From positions 62,001 to 126,000 of the forward strand of contig JADZAS010000002.1 of the NCBI GenBank assembly GCA_020852515.1: a stretch of 64,000 nucleotides of DNA, read 5' to 3'. Of this stretch, positions 1-9,082 are shown in pieces; position 1 is the stretch's first letter, and the number at the start of each line of letters is the position of its first letter. The DNA comes from Phycisphaerales bacterium. Lineage in GTDB: Bacteria; Planctomycetota; Phycisphaerae; Phycisphaerales; UBA5793. The notes under the pieces were generated by a model. It had not been told where the DNA came from and did not search any database. It was given only the letters and a program-made list of their open reading frames with translations. The translations under genes were made by a program, and so were the position numbers.

Positions 1-813
1 TACCGCGCGCCTTCGTATGCGGTGCACGGCCCGCTGGGGCCGGTGGAGGCCATCGCGCGAAGCTGCAACATGTACTTCTACACCATCGGGCACACGCTCG
101 GTCTGGAGCGATGCACGCAGGTCTACGAGGACTGGGGCCTCGGCCGCGACTTCGACATCGGTCTGCCGTTCTACAACCGCCCGGTTGAGTACAGCGCAGC
201 GCCCGGCCGCAACGAGCCGCTCATGCTCGCCATGGGCCAGGGCAGCGTGGCGTGGACGCCCCTGCACGCCGCGGCGGCTTATGCAGCGCTGGCGCGCGGC
301 GGGTACTACATCTCGCCGACGCTCATCCGCGATGATCCACGGGGGGTGCGACCGATTCGCGATGATCTCGAACTCGATGATCAAGCGATCTATCTCTCGC
401 TCAAGGGCCTGCACGAGGTCGTCAACAACCAGCAATACGGCGGCGCGCGGCATATCGAAACCGACCCCGCCAACCATCACTACGAGCCGATCTTCAACGC
501 TCAGAGCGTCAACGTCTGGGGCAAGACCGGCACGGCCCAGCAGCAGTGGCCCAGCCGGATCATCCAGTATGACTTGGGCGGCCGGCCGCTGGTGGATGCG
601 GCGGGAAGACTGCAGTTCGTGCAGCGGGCGCCGGCCATCGGATCGCACTCGTGGTTCGTCGGCCTCGTCGGGCCGGGCTCGGGCGACGGGCGCGGTCAGC
701 CGGAGTACGCCATCGCCGTCATCGTCCAGTGGGGCGGCTCAGGCAGCCGCTGCGCCGGGCCGATCGCCAACCAGATCATCCACGCACTCAAGGCCGAGGG
801 GTATCTGCCATGA
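1..813 (+). CDS. mrdA: Penicillin-binding protein 2 transpeptidase, 3' part only
   Basis: Elongasome-specific D,D-transpeptidase that cross-links side-wall peptidoglycan in the periplasm. The reading frame is open from base 1, so the N-terminus, membrane anchor and the SxxK active serine lie outside the window. The 270 visible residues hold the rest of the catalytic domain: the SxN motif as Ser-Cys-Asn at about residues 21-23 and the KTGTAQ motif at about 175-180. The gene overlaps the following rodA-like gene by four bases (ATGA), the classic mrdA-mrdB coupling, which separates it from division-specific FtsI. The class is secure; the choice of PBP2 over another class B PBP rests mainly on the RodA neighbour. 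Confidence 0.88.
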   Translation, partial: YRAPSYAVHGPLGPVEAIARSCNMYFYTIGHTLGLERCTQVYEDWGLGRDFDIGLPFYNRPVEYSAAPGRNEPLMLAMGQGSVAWTPLHAAAAYAALARGGYYISPTLIRDDPRGVRPIRDDLELDDQAIYLSLKGLHEVVNNQQYGGARHIETDPANHHYEPIFNAQSVNVWGKTGTAQQQWPSRIIQYDLGGRPLVDAAGRLQFVQRAPAIGSHSWFVGLVGPGSGDGRGQPEYAIAVIVQWGGSGSRCAGPIANQIIHALKAEGYLP

Positions 814-2135
814 GCAGCCATCCTTCGACGCGAACAATGCCCGGCGGCTCGACGTGGGCCCAGCAGCACCGCCTCACGCCCAACACGCTCAACCAGGCCG
901 CGCCGTCGTCGGCGATCCCGGGCGTGCTGTGGTGGAATCCGGCGTGGTTTTCCATCGCCGCGGCGCTGGCGCTCAGCGCCATCGGCATCGCCGCCATTAA
1001 TCTGACCGAGCCTCTCGGCGCCGGCACGATCTGGGTGAAGCAGTTCGTCTTCGTGGGCGTTGGGCTCGTCGCGTGCGCTGCGTGCGCCGCCATTTCGCCG
1101 CGCAGCTGGCGCTACATCGCCTATCCGTCGATGGTCGTGGCGATCCTGCTGCTGGTCTTCGTGCTCGTACCCTTCGTGCCGCACGAGATCGTCCGGCCGC
1201 GCAACGGCGCCCGCCGGTGGATCAACCTGGTCATCACCGATTTTCAGCCCAGCGAGGCGGCCAAGATCGTGCTCGTGCTGGCGCTGGCTCACTACCTGCG
1301 CTATCGCAAGAACTACCGCACGCTCACGGGCCTTCTCGTGCCGTTTCTGATCATGCTCATGCCGATGGGTTTGATCCTCGTCGAGCCGGACCTCGGCACG
1401 GCGCTGCTTTTTGGTCCAGTGCTTTTCGCGATGCTGCTCGCCGCCGGTGCGAAGTTGAAGCATCTGTTCACCATTGCCGGCCTGGGCGTGGCCACCATCG
1501 GCCTCATCGCGGTCATCTCGCTCATGGCGGCGCAGCGCCAGCCGCCCGCTTACCCGCTGCTCGAAAAGCACCAGGTGGAACGCATTCAGGGGCTTATCAA
1601 CCAGATCAAGGGCGACCGGCGCTTCGCCGACTCGATTACGTACCAGGCGGACAAGGCGATGACCGTCATCGGCTCGGGCGGGTTCTTCGGCCTCGGGCCC
1701 GAGCGCAGCCGGCTCATCATCCGCACGCAGCGGCTGCCGGAAGACCACAACGACATGGTCTTCGCCGTGGTTGTCAATCGCTGGGGCTTCGTCGGCGCCG
1801 CGTCGATGATCGGCATCTATCTCGTCTATCTCGCCGGGCTCACGATGACCGCGGCGACGACGATGAACCCGTTCGGCCGGCTCGTGTGCGTCGGGTTCGC
1901 CGCGATCATTGCGTCGCAGATGGTCGTGAACATCGGCATGAACATCGGCCTGCTGCCCATCACGGGCATGACTCTGCCGTTCGTGAGTTACGGCGGCTCG
2001 AGCCTCGTGGCCAACTTCGCCATGACCGGCATTGCGCTGAGCATCGCGCTGCGCCCCGCGACCTACTTCGCCCGCCCGTCGTTCGAGTTCGACGAGCAGG
2101 CCGAGTCGCTCGAACGCGTCGAGTACATCCGCTGA
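810..2135 (+). CDS. rodA: RodA/FtsW family peptidoglycan glycosyltransferase
   Basis: SEDS-family integral membrane protein that polymerises lipid II into glycan strands, working with the class B PBP encoded just upstream. The 441-residue product has about ten hydrophobic segments after a polar N-terminus of about 50 residues. Family signatures are visible: EPDLGTALLF near residue 195, LPEDHNDMVF before a transmembrane segment, and PFVSYGGSSL near residue 390. I chose the ATG at 810 because it overlaps the upstream stop as ATGA and is followed by the hydrophobic core at the right distance; an earlier in-frame start would lie deep inside the transpeptidase gene. Calling it RodA rather than FtsW rests on the PBP2 partner and is likely rather than certain. 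Confidence 0.9.
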   Translation: MSSHPSTRTMPGGSTWAQQHRLTPNTLNQAAPSSAIPGVLWWNPAWFSIAAALALSAIGIAAINLTEPLGAGTIWVKQFVFVGVGLVACAACAAISPRSWRYIAYPSMVVAILLLVFVLVPFVPHEIVRPRNGARRWINLVITDFQPSEAAKIVLVLALAHYLRYRKNYRTLTGLLVPFLIMLMPMGLILVEPDLGTALLFGPVLFAMLLAAGAKLKHLFTIAGLGVATIGLIAVISLMAAQRQPPAYPLLEKHQVERIQGLINQIKGDRRFADSITYQADKAMTVIGSGGFFGLGPERSRLIIRTQRLPEDHNDMVFAVVVNRWGFVGAASMIGIYLVYLAGLTMTAATTMNPFGRLVCVGFAAIIASQMVVNIGMNIGLLPITGMTLPFVSYGGSSLVANFAMTGIALSIALRPATYFARPSFEFDEQAESLERVEYIR

Positions 2136-2169
2136 TCGCCTCCGGGCTTTGTCGGAGCTGGATCGTGCG

Positions 2170-2206
2170 CAGAAGAAAGCGGCGCGATGCAGTGCACCGC
2201 GCCGCT
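2170..2206 (-). terminator. Intrinsic terminator after the superoxide dismutase gene
   Basis: A 9-bp GC stem (2178-2186 with 2198-2206) encloses an 11-base loop that can pair further as TGCA/TGCA. Read on the minus strand it is followed by CTTTCTTCTG, a U-rich tail, 22 bases past the dismutase stop. It sits between two convergent genes and may also slow transcripts from rodA, although the plus-strand tail is poorer in U. Confidence 0.55.
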
Positions 2207-2228
2207 CTGTTGGGTCGTGTCTCCGGGG

Positions 2229-2858
2229 TCATCCACCCTTGGCGGCGGAGTAGTACTTGCCGACCTGGTCCCAGTTGATGATGTTCCAGAACGCGTTGAT
2301 GTAATCCGGCCGGCGATTCTGGTAGTTCAGGTAGTACGCGTGTTCCCACACATCCAAGCCGAGGATGGGCTTGCAGGGGCACTCGACCAGTCCCTTCATC
2401 TGCGGGTTGTCCTGGTTGGGCGTGGAGCACACGCAGAGTTTGCCGTCGCTCTTGACGCCGAGCCACGCCCAGCCCGAGCCGAAGCGCGTCGCAGCGGCCT
2501 TGGTGAACTGTTCCTTGAACGCGTCAAACGAACCGAGGTCTTTGTTGATTGCATCAGCCAGCGCTCCCGAGGGTTTTCCGCCGCCCTTGGCGGTGAGGAT
2601 AGTCCAGAACAGGGAGTGGTTGGCGTGCCCGCCGGCGTTGTTGCGGACCGCTGTCCGCTTGGCGTCGGGGATCGCGTCGAGATGGGTGATGACCTCCTCG
2701 ACGGTCTTGTTGGCCCATTCCGTGCCTTCGAGCGCGGCATTGGCGTTGTTCACGTAGGCCGCGTGATGCTTGTCGTGGTGGATCTCCATGGTCCGGGCAT
2801 CGATGTGCGGCTCGAGGGCGTTGGCGGCGTAGGGCAGCGGAGGAAGCGTGAAAGCCAT
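2229..2858 (-). CDS. sodA: Superoxide dismutase, Mn/Fe family (Mn-type signature)
   Basis: Converts superoxide to oxygen and hydrogen peroxide. The 209-residue product has the four expected metal ligands at His27, His81, Asp169 and His173 (in DVWEHAYY). [10 protein letters not shown] and a Gln in the NQDNP segment (Gln149) favour manganese. There is no signal peptide, so it is cytoplasmic. The ATG at 2858 is preceded by GGAGAG at six bases; a TTG two codons earlier is less likely. Four cysteines (142, 144, 160, 162) bracket the segment before the Asp/His ligands, where standard enzymes are cysteine-poor and one or two residues shorter. The gene stands alone, with a hairpin terminator downstream. 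Confidence 0.95.
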   Translation of the reverse strand: MAFTLPPLPYAANALEPHIDARTMEIHHDKHHAAYVNNANAALEGTEWANKTVEEVITHLDAIPDAKRTAVRNNAGGHANHSLFWTILTAKGGGKPSGALADAINKDLGSFDAFKEQFTKAAATRFGSGWAWLGVKSDGKLCVCSTPNQDNPQMKGLVECPCKPILGLDVWEHAYYLNYQNRRPDYINAFWNIINWDQVGKYYSAAKGG

Positions 2859-3269
2859 GATCAACTCTCCTTCTGGCTGGCGGATAGTCTTGAGTCAGGG
2901 GGTGCGGACGGTGCGTCCGCCCCGGGTTCGGGCCAAGGTCTTCCGACCCGAGACGAGAACGATTCTACACGTTCCAGCCGGCCCAGCCGCGCGGTCGGGC
3001 GGGCGCGAAGTTCGGGACGTCGCGGCCCCGCCGGTGCGGGATGCCTGAAATCCGCCATGGTTCGGCGGGTTCTTGTCCGCATAATGTGGATGAACGCCGG
3101 GCATTTTTGATGTGCAGATAGGTAAAATGCCGTAGATACCGGCTTTCCGTGCCGTTCAGGCAAAAATTATGAGCATCTTTTGGGTTTTGGCGTATATTCG
3201 CGGGTGTGATCCCGGGGATTCCGTTAGAATTTCCCCAAGTTCCCAGCCAGTACCAGAGGGCTACCAGCC
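2859..3269. other. Intergenic region, divergent promoters expected
   Basis: About 410 bases without a supportable gene, lying between the divergent dismutase and sigma-factor genes. The part from about 3090 to 3240 is clearly AT-richer than its surroundings, as expected for promoters, but I could not identify a convincing -35/-10 pair. No repeat or RNA gene was recognised. Confidence 0.5.
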
Positions 3270-4370
3270 ATGAGCCGGATGATGTCGGCCGCCTCGCCTC
3301 TTGAACAGATTCAGAGGCGGACAGGTGTCAGTGTTACCAGCCGTTCCAAGGCGTCCGGTAAGGACGCCAAGACCCATGCGCGCGCCCGCCGCAGCCTCAG
3401 CGCCAAGGACCGGCAGGAACTCAAGCGCATCCTGCGTGAGCCGATGGACTTCATCGACAACGCGGCTTTCTACGAGCCCGACGCCGAGGAGAAGATCTAT
3501 CGCGAAGCGCCGGATATCCAGAAGCCGGATACCTCCTGGTACCACCCGGTGATGGACTCGCTCACGGCCACGTCCAAGACGCCCAAGCAGTCCACGCAGG
3601 TGCTGCTCAGCGCTGCCGAGGAGCGCGTGCTGTTCCTCCAGTTCAACTACGCCCGGCACCGCGTGCGCAAAGTGCAGATCGAACTCAACGGCCACGACCC
3701 GGCGCCCGAGCAGGCCGAGGACATCCTCCGCTGGAATCGGAAGGCCGAGCAGATGCGCGAGCAGATCGCCAATACGAACCTCGCGCTCGTTCTGGCCATG
3801 GCCAAGCGGACGCGCATGAGCGAGGTGGACTTTGCCGATCTCGTTTCCGAAGGCAACATGGCGCTGCTGCGAGCCGTGGACAAGTTTGACTGCGGCCGCG
3901 GGTTCAAGTTCTCGACCTACGCCTGCCGCGCCATCCTCAAGGCGTTCAGCCGCCAGGGCATGAAGCTGAGCAAGTACCGCCAGCGCTTCCCGGCGGACTT
4001 CGATCCCAAGCTCGAGCGGAGCGATTACCACGAGAAGCGCCGCGCGTCCCACGAGGAAGACTGCGCTGAAGAGGTCAAGAGCATCGTCGTGGCCAACCGC
4101 GCCAACCTCTCCAGCATCGAGCGCACCGTGATCCATCATCGCTTCGGCATCGACGTGGACAACCACACGCCGCTTACGCTCGAGCAGGTCGGCCAGATCA
4201 TCGGCGTCACCAAGGAGCGCGTGCGGCAGATTCAGAACAAGGCTCTCGAGAAAATCCGCATCGAACTCGAAGAGAAGTTCCTCACCCGCAAGATTGAAGA
4301 GGAAGGCGAAGGCGAAGGGGGCATCGAAGACCTGATCGTCGCCGACGCCGCCGCAGAAGCCCGCGCCTGA
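3270..4370 (+). CDS. RNA polymerase sigma factor, sigma-70 family
   Basis: Promoter-recognition subunit of RNA polymerase, 366 residues. Region 2 lies at about residues 165-230 (LVSEGNMALLRAVDKFD, then GFKFSTYACRAI) and region 4 at about 280-335, ending in the helix-turn-helix TLEQVGQIIGVTKERVRQIQNKAL. Between them region 3 is short and divergent. The first 110 residues are basic and not recognisable as region 1.1, and the C-terminus ends in an acidic Glu/Gly tail. It is shorter than a housekeeping RpoD and looks like the group 2/3 sigma factors common in planctomycetes, so it is probably an alternative factor. Start codon choice (3270 versus ATGs three and four codons later) is uncertain because the upstream GAGGG is weak. 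A strong terminator follows. Confidence 0.88.
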   Translation: MSRMMSAASPLEQIQRRTGVSVTSRSKASGKDAKTHARARRSLSAKDRQELKRILREPMDFIDNAAFYEPDAEEKIYREAPDIQKPDTSWYHPVMDSLTATSKTPKQSTQVLLSAAEERVLFLQFNYARHRVRKVQIELNGHDPAPEQAEDILRWNRKAEQMREQIANTNLALVLAMAKRTRMSEVDFADLVSEGNMALLRAVDKFDCGRGFKFSTYACRAILKAFSRQGMKLSKYRQRFPADFDPKLERSDYHEKRRASHEEDCAEEVKSIVVANRANLSSIERTVIHHRFGIDVDNHTPLTLEQVGQIIGVTKERVRQIQNKALEKIRIELEEKFLTRKIEEEGEGEGGIEDLIVADAAAEARA

Positions 4371-4399
4371 ATCAAAGCGGCCAATCAGCAACCTGAATC

Positions 4400-4430
4400 A
4401 GCCGGCCCCGTCTGGGGCCGGCTGTCGTTT
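4400..4430 (+). terminator. Rho-independent terminator after the sigma-factor gene
   Basis: Perfect 10-bp stem (4400-4409 with 4414-4423), tetraloop GTCT, then GTCGTTTT. It starts 30 bases after the sigma-factor stop and separates it from the next gene. Confidence 0.85.
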
Positions 4431-4507
4431 TGGATTTGCTTGCTGTTTTTGCCGATCTCATCGGAGAAACCCTGCGAATGGTGCTCGCGGCGGGAGGTAG
4501 AATCGCG

Positions 4508-4975
4508 ATGACCATGGCCAATCTGGACCCGCGCCTGCCAGGCACATCCACTCGGCTGAGCGCCGAGCCGGCCATCATCCAAACGGCGCCTCCCTCCATG
4601 CCCGAGTCCCCGCTGACTTTTCGCAGCATTCCGCCCCTGCGCTACCCGTACATCTACGCCATGTTCGTGCTCGTGTCGTCGCTGGATATCGTGCTCACCT
4701 GGCTCGTGCTCGATCAGCACGGGGGCTATGAAATCAACCCCATCGCGGCGTCGGTTATCGCCCATTGGGGCCTGCCCGGGGCCATCGGCTTCAAGTTCTC
4801 GCTCACGCTGTTCGTGATCGTGATCTGCGAAGTGATCAGCCGCCAGCGCGAGAGGACGGCCCGCCGGCTGGCGCGGTGGTCGGTGGCGGTGTCGGCGTTC
4901 CCACCGGTCTACACGACGATGCTCGTGGGTATGCACCTCCTGGGACCGCGGGCTCCGGCGCTTCTGGCCCAGTAA
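4508..4975 (+). CDS. Small membrane protein, DUF5658-like
   Basis: 155-residue protein of unknown function. After a polar N-terminus of about 45 residues there are three or four hydrophobic segments: one around YIYAMFVLVSSLDIVLTWLVL, one around GFKFSLTLFVIVICEVI and one near the C-terminus. The motif in which an Asp-containing first helix is followed by GGYEINPIA and a Lys-containing second helix resembles the DUF5658 family of small inner-membrane proteins. The ATG at 4508 is preceded by GGGAGGT at a good distance; an upstream in-frame start would overlap the sigma-factor terminator. No enzymatic role can be inferred. Confidence 0.7.
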   Translation: MTMANLDPRLPGTSTRLSAEPAIIQTAPPSMPESPLTFRSIPPLRYPYIYAMFVLVSSLDIVLTWLVLDQHGGYEINPIAASVIAHWGLPGAIGFKFSLTLFVIVICEVISRQRERTARRLARWSVAVSAFPPVYTTMLVGMHLLGPRAPALLAQ

Positions 4976-5177
4976 CGGGCCGTCGGCGCCCCCTCTGGCG
5001 CAGAAAGTGCTCAATCTCACGGGAATTGCCGGCGTTAGGGTTGCGTTCCCGAACGAATTGCGGTACATTAACGATCCCTCAGGGGATGCGGGGGTTTGCT
5101 GAATGTCCAGTAAGCCCAGTTTAACATTTGCCGGTTCTCCCCGAAGTACCGGCCCAAGCAAGGAAGAGGAAGGCAAG

Positions 5178-6059
5178 ATGAACAAGTTCAATGCAAAGGT
5201 GGGTATTTTTGCGGGGATTGCCGTCGCGGCTCTCGCGGGCGGCATCGCCAACGGCCAGACGTGGGCTGAGCAGGGCGACGCTCCCAATCTGCTTCCCGGC
5301 CAGGAAACGCAGGGCGCCGGCGCGCTGACCCAGATCACCGGCACGCACGACTCCAACGACGTCGATCTCTACAAGATCACCGTCACCGATACCGCCAACT
5401 TCAGCGCTTCGACCGTCGGCGTGACCAACTTCGACACCCAGCTGTTCCTGTTCGACAGCAACGGCAACGGCGTCACCCACAACGACGACGATCCGGCGGG
5501 CAGCGGCCTGCAGTCCATCATCACCGGCGTGTTCATCAACAGCCCCGGCGTGTACTACCTCGCTGTCAGCCAGTACAACGCGGACCCGAACTCCGCCGGC
5601 GGTCTCATCTGGGCCAACAGCCCCTTCAACGTCGAGCGCGCTCCCGATGGCCCCGGCGCCGGCAGCCCGCTGATCAGCTGGACGACCTCCGGCACCACCT
5701 CTGATGTCTACACGATCAACCTCACCGGCGCCGGCTTCGGCAACGCCGGCGGCTACTTCCTCAGCATCGCCGGCCAGTGCCCCGGCACGCTGACCGTCTC
5801 CTGGAGCGGCGCGACTCCCAGCGTCACGCAGGGCATCGTCTTCGCCCTCAACACCGGCGCGTTCGTCATTCCCACCGGCCCCTGCCAGGGCACCGCTCTC
5901 GGCCTGGGCACCCAGGGCCTGCGCCTCGTCAACACCATCAGCACCGGCAGCGGCAGCGGCAGCGTGAACGGCGCGGCCGGCACCGGCGCGTGCGGCGGAT
6001 ACCTCCAGCTCGTCGAAGTGCCTTCGTGCGACACGAGCAACGTCGCGCAGATTCCGTAA
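5178..6059 (+). CDS. Secreted protein with Cys-rich shared C-terminal domain
   Basis: 293-residue exported protein. Residues 1-26 form a signal peptide (MNKFNAKV, a hydrophobic core, then a cut near NGQ). Residues about 27-190 look like a pre-peptidase type beta-sandwich: DSNDVDLYKITVTD, FDTQLFLFDSNGNGV, then a calcium-loop-like NDDD and PGVYYLAVSQYN. The last 90 or so residues, from CPGTLTVSWSGA to the end, are a domain with four cysteines that also ends four other secreted proteins in this window. The ATG at 5178 follows GAGGAAGG; earlier in-frame starts lack a signal-like sequence. A UUCG-loop terminator follows. Function unknown; the domain layout suggests a cell-surface or exported binding protein. 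Confidence 0.85.
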   Translation: MNKFNAKVGIFAGIAVAALAGGIANGQTWAEQGDAPNLLPGQETQGAGALTQITGTHDSNDVDLYKITVTDTANFSASTVGVTNFDTQLFLFDSNGNGVTHNDDDPAGSGLQSIITGVFINSPGVYYLAVSQYNADPNSAGGLIWANSPFNVERAPDGPGAGSPLISWTTSGTTSDVYTINLTGAGFGNAGGYFLSIAGQCPGTLTVSWSGATPSVTQGIVFALNTGAFVIPTGPCQGTALGLGTQGLRLVNTISTGSGSGSVNGAAGTGACGGYLQLVEVPSCDTSNVAQIP

Positions 6060-6105
6060 TCGCGGCATCGCCTCCAGCCCCGCGCTGGAGCAGCAACGCT
6101 CAATC

Positions 6106-6144
6106 ACAGGGCTCGCGGATTCGTCCGCGGGCCCTGTCGCTTTT
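6106..6144 (+). terminator. Rho-independent terminator with UUCG loop
   Basis: A 14-bp stem (6106-6119 with 6124-6137, one G-T wobble) closes a TTCG tetraloop and is followed by CGCTTTT. It lies 46 bases after the stop of the secreted protein gene. Confidence 0.88.
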
Positions 6145-6213
6145 CTGCAGCGCACGGCGTCAGCGCCAGTCGCGAGGGCCGCGTACCGCCCGGCTCAACG
6201 TGCCACGCGGGAC

Positions 6214-6924
6214 TCAGCGCTGCGGCGCTTTGAGTTCATCGAGCCGCTGCTTCACTCGGATCATCTCCGCCGCGCCCTCGCGGTGCGCTTGATGGATGTC
6301 CGCCTCTGCGCCCGACTCGGCCGGCCGGATGAGAATGATTGAGAGCACGCACTCTGCCAGATAGGCGTCCAGCGGCTCAACCGTCGGCTTGGGCTGTAGC
6401 GAGTCGACGATGCGCAGATTGCCGCCCTCGATCGCATCGCAGAGCACCCAGTGCAGCCCGCCGGTTTCGCGGCGGCGGATGAGCAGCAGTGCCGCATCGC
6501 CACCCTGCAGGTGCGCCATCAGCGCTTCGCGCCCGCCGGCCGCGACAGCCGGCATCGAACAGTCAAAGCCGTCCTGCACGAGCACGCGGAGCAGATCGGG
6601 ATGCAGCGTGCCCGTCGAGGTTGAGTCGATCGGGCTGGCCGGCACATCGACTCCCAGGCGATAGCGGAGGTTCTTCTCCTCGGGCGAGAGGCCGTAGAGC
6701 GCATACGCGGCGGAAAGGCTCAGCAGGCCGCAGGTGTGGGATTCGAGTTGCGGGATCGGCTCGCCGTCGCCGCCGCGGGCGGCAGGCAGCGCCGGCGACC
6801 GCCAGGCGTCGGTTTTGCCGCCCACGCGGCTGGTGATGAGCGTGATCATAATCGCCGCCGGGCACGTGATCAGCAAGATCACCGCGCCGATCGCAGTCAT
6901 CCACGGATGGCGGAGCAGCCACAT
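6214..6924 (-). CDS. Membrane-anchored C39-like cysteine peptidase
   Basis: 236-residue protein with an N-terminal transmembrane segment (about residues 9-31) followed by a papain-like C39 domain. Candidate catalytic residues are Gln59 (oxyanion hole), Cys65 in SHTCGLLSL, His158 in GGLHWVLCD and Asp174 in RIVDSLQP, in the order and spacing expected for C39 peptidases. Family members cleave double-glycine leader peptides or act as stand-alone proteases. No ABC transporter or leader-peptide gene is nearby, so this is the stand-alone type and its substrate is unknown. The C-terminal 35 residues are charged and probably helical. It faces the preceding secreted-protein gene convergently. Confidence 0.72.
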   Translation of the reverse strand: MWLLRHPWMTAIGAVILLITCPAAIMITLITSRVGGKTDAWRSPALPAARGGDGEPIPQLESHTCGLLSLSAAYALYGLSPEEKNLRYRLGVDVPASPIDSTSTGTLHPDLLRVLVQDGFDCSMPAVAAGGREALMAHLQGGDAALLLIRRRETGGLHWVLCDAIEGGNLRIVDSLQPKPTVEPLDAYLAECVLSIILIRPAESGAEADIHQAHREGAAEMIRVKQRLDELKAPQR

Positions 6925-7498
6925 GGCAGCACACGATACGCTGCTGGTCCAGCAGCGGATGCCGGCTCGGACGGACGAGACGTGCAGGTGCGGCTCGGCC
7001 TACTCTTGCCGTTGAATGATTCACGCTCAGTCGCAGCGTCTTTCCAAGCGCGAGAATTCCACCCTGATCGAGAGCGTTGTGGGCGGATGCCGCTGGCTAT
7101 CAGCGCCTCGGCCGGTTCTACTTGCATCGACCAACCACCGCCCTGCCGCTGTGCGTTCGCCGGCGGCATCAGCCGGAACCGGTTGAGTCGCAAGGAGTGG
7201 AACGCTGAATCTGCAGCGAGGACAAGTCGGCGAGTCGGTGATCGAAAGCAGATGCACGAGGACCAGCGCGTGCATTCGCGCGATGAGCATGCTGGCTCTG
7301 GGCGGGGTGGCCGCAGTTGGGCCTTCGGCACGCCGGGAAGGCGGCGAGTCGGTCGCGAGTTTTTCGCAAACAATCGTACCAGTCCCGTTTTCCTGCCCGT
7401 TTTCCTGCCCCATTCGTACCACACCCCGATGCGCCTACGGCATCGTGTTCCTGCGTCACTCGGCCTTGAGCTTTCTGCAAGAACAGAAAGGACGACAC
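6925..7498. other. Long intergenic region, no gene supported
   Basis: About 570 bases between two divergent genes. No reading frame here has a recognisable protein, a plausible start with ribosome site, or planctomycete-like codon use. A short imperfect direct repeat (CCGTTTTCCTGCC twice, around 7385-7410) is the only structure I noticed. The promoter of the HAF-repeat gene must lie near its right end. Confidence 0.5.
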
Positions 7499-8896
7499 AT
7501 GCAATCCAACCTTGCAATGGCACCGGCCATGATCGTTGTGTCAGCATTGCTAAGTGGATTTGGAGTCTGCACTCAAGCGCGCGGCCAGGCGGCCGCGCGC
7601 TTCGCCATTGTTGAAATCGGCAATATCGGCTTCAGCTATTCCGCGACGCCGCGCGCCATTAACAACAACGGTGTTGTGGTCGGCGATACCTTCGATATCT
7701 CTATCGGTCGAGTGCGGTCCTTTGTCTGGCGCGATGGCGTGGTCGAGTTCCTGCCTCCACTGACTGAGGGGTTCAGCGCCACCGCGTACGACGTTAATGA
7801 GGAAGGCGAAGCGACAGGTGTAAGTTATGTTCAGATGAGCGTGCAGCACGCGGTGAAGTGGCTGGCGGACGGCACAGCAATCGACATGGGCACGTTGGGA
7901 GGCGAAGACTCATTTGGATGGGACATTAGTGATTCAGGGCAGATCGCAGGATCGTCTGATCGGCCGGATGGAGTCCGCCATCCTTGTTTGTGGGAGGATG
8001 GCCAGATGATCGATCTGGGGGATTTGGGTCGTCCGAGCGGCGGCGCCAAGGCGATCAACGAATCTCGCCAACTTGTGGGTGTCTCCGGTATTCAGCCCCT
8101 CAGTAGTCGCGCCTTTCTTTGGGAAGATGGCCAGATGATCAACCTCGGCACGCTGCCCAACGGCTCATTCAGCATCGCAGAGGACATTAATAATGGTGGC
8201 CTGATCGCCGGATACGCCACAGCCTCGACCGGAGAGCGCCAAGCAGTGGTTTGGGAGAACCGCGTTATCCGGAGCATCCACCGGTCCTCCATCGGATACG
8301 AGTCTCACGCTTATGCGATCAATTCAGTGAATCAGATCGTCGGTTACCTGGATGTGGATGGAGAATTCGATCACATCAGTGGATTTCTTTACGAGGGCGC
8401 GGGACCAATGGTCGATCTCCTTACCGTGCTTCCGCCTCGCCATACGTGGCGGCAGCTGTTGGCTCCACTCGACATCAACGACCGGGGCGAGATCGTCGCG
8501 TACGGCGATCGCATTGGGGGACTCAATCAGGAGTACACGGCCGTGCTTATCACGCCGGTCCATCCGACGCTCACGTTGCAAGGCCCGCAACCTGGCAACG
8601 CCGGCACGGTCAATGGCATGCGCGTGACGGGCTGCACCCCGGGCGAGCGCATCGCCTTCTTCTACAGCACCACCGGCGGCGGCACACTCGTGCCCGGCTG
8701 CAATCACACCGACGGCGTCACCCTCCAACTCGACGACCCGATCCAGATCGGGACTGCCGTCGCCAACCAGAACGGCGTCGCCACGTTGACGCGCTTCGTC
8801 CCCACGGCAGCCCGCAACCTCGGCGGCGTCCTCATCCAGGCCGTGCAACAGAATGGGTGCGCGATCAGTCAACTCGTCGTGCATGAGTTCGAGTAG
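7499..8896 (+). CDS. Secreted HAF-repeat protein
   Basis: 465-residue exported protein with a signal peptide (residues 1-30, MQSNLAMAPAMIVV... to ARGQ). Residues about 35-370 contain six or seven repeats of the extracellular HAF type, each about 45-50 residues with patterns such as A.AINNNGVVVGDT, AYDVNEEGEATGVS, LWEDGQMIDLGDLG and EDINNGGLIAGYA. These form a beta-propeller-like fold. The last 95 residues form another beta domain with cysteines (VTGCTPGER, VPGCNH, NGCAIS) that is only distantly like the tail shared by other secreted proteins here. The ATG at 7499 follows AGAAAGGA. No enzymatic residues are visible; a surface or extracellular role is inferred. Confidence 0.85.
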   Translation: MQSNLAMAPAMIVVSALLSGFGVCTQARGQAAARFAIVEIGNIGFSYSATPRAINNNGVVVGDTFDISIGRVRSFVWRDGVVEFLPPLTEGFSATAYDVNEEGEATGVSYVQMSVQHAVKWLADGTAIDMGTLGGEDSFGWDISDSGQIAGSSDRPDGVRHPCLWEDGQMIDLGDLGRPSGGAKAINESRQLVGVSGIQPLSSRAFLWEDGQMINLGTLPNGSFSIAEDINNGGLIAGYATASTGERQAVVWENRVIRSIHRSSIGYESHAYAINSVNQIVGYLDVDGEFDHISGFLYEGAGPMVDLLTVLPPRHTWRQLLAPLDINDRGEIVAYGDRIGGLNQEYTAVLITPVHPTLTLQGPQPGNAGTVNGMRVTGCTPGERIAFFYSTTGGGTLVPGCNHTDGVTLQLDDPIQIGTAVANQNGVATLTRFVPTAARNLGGVLIQAVQQNGCAISQLVVHEFE

Positions 8897-9082
8897 CGCC
8901 GGCGGGCACTTAGGGCCGGCGCCGACCAAGCCAGAAAAGACGGGCAGCCGGCGGTGGTTGGTGGCCGTCGGCTGCGCCGTCGGGCGGGTGGAAGCGCCCG
9001 TTGAAGTCGCGGATTGTCGCCGCACCCTCCAGGCAGGTGCGGCAGCACGGCGCCGCATGCCGCGGCGCCGCATCATGAGGCA

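Noticed and set aside
8896-8922. Hairpin right after the HAF protein stop as a terminator
   Set aside because: An 8-bp GC stem is present but no U-run follows on either strand.
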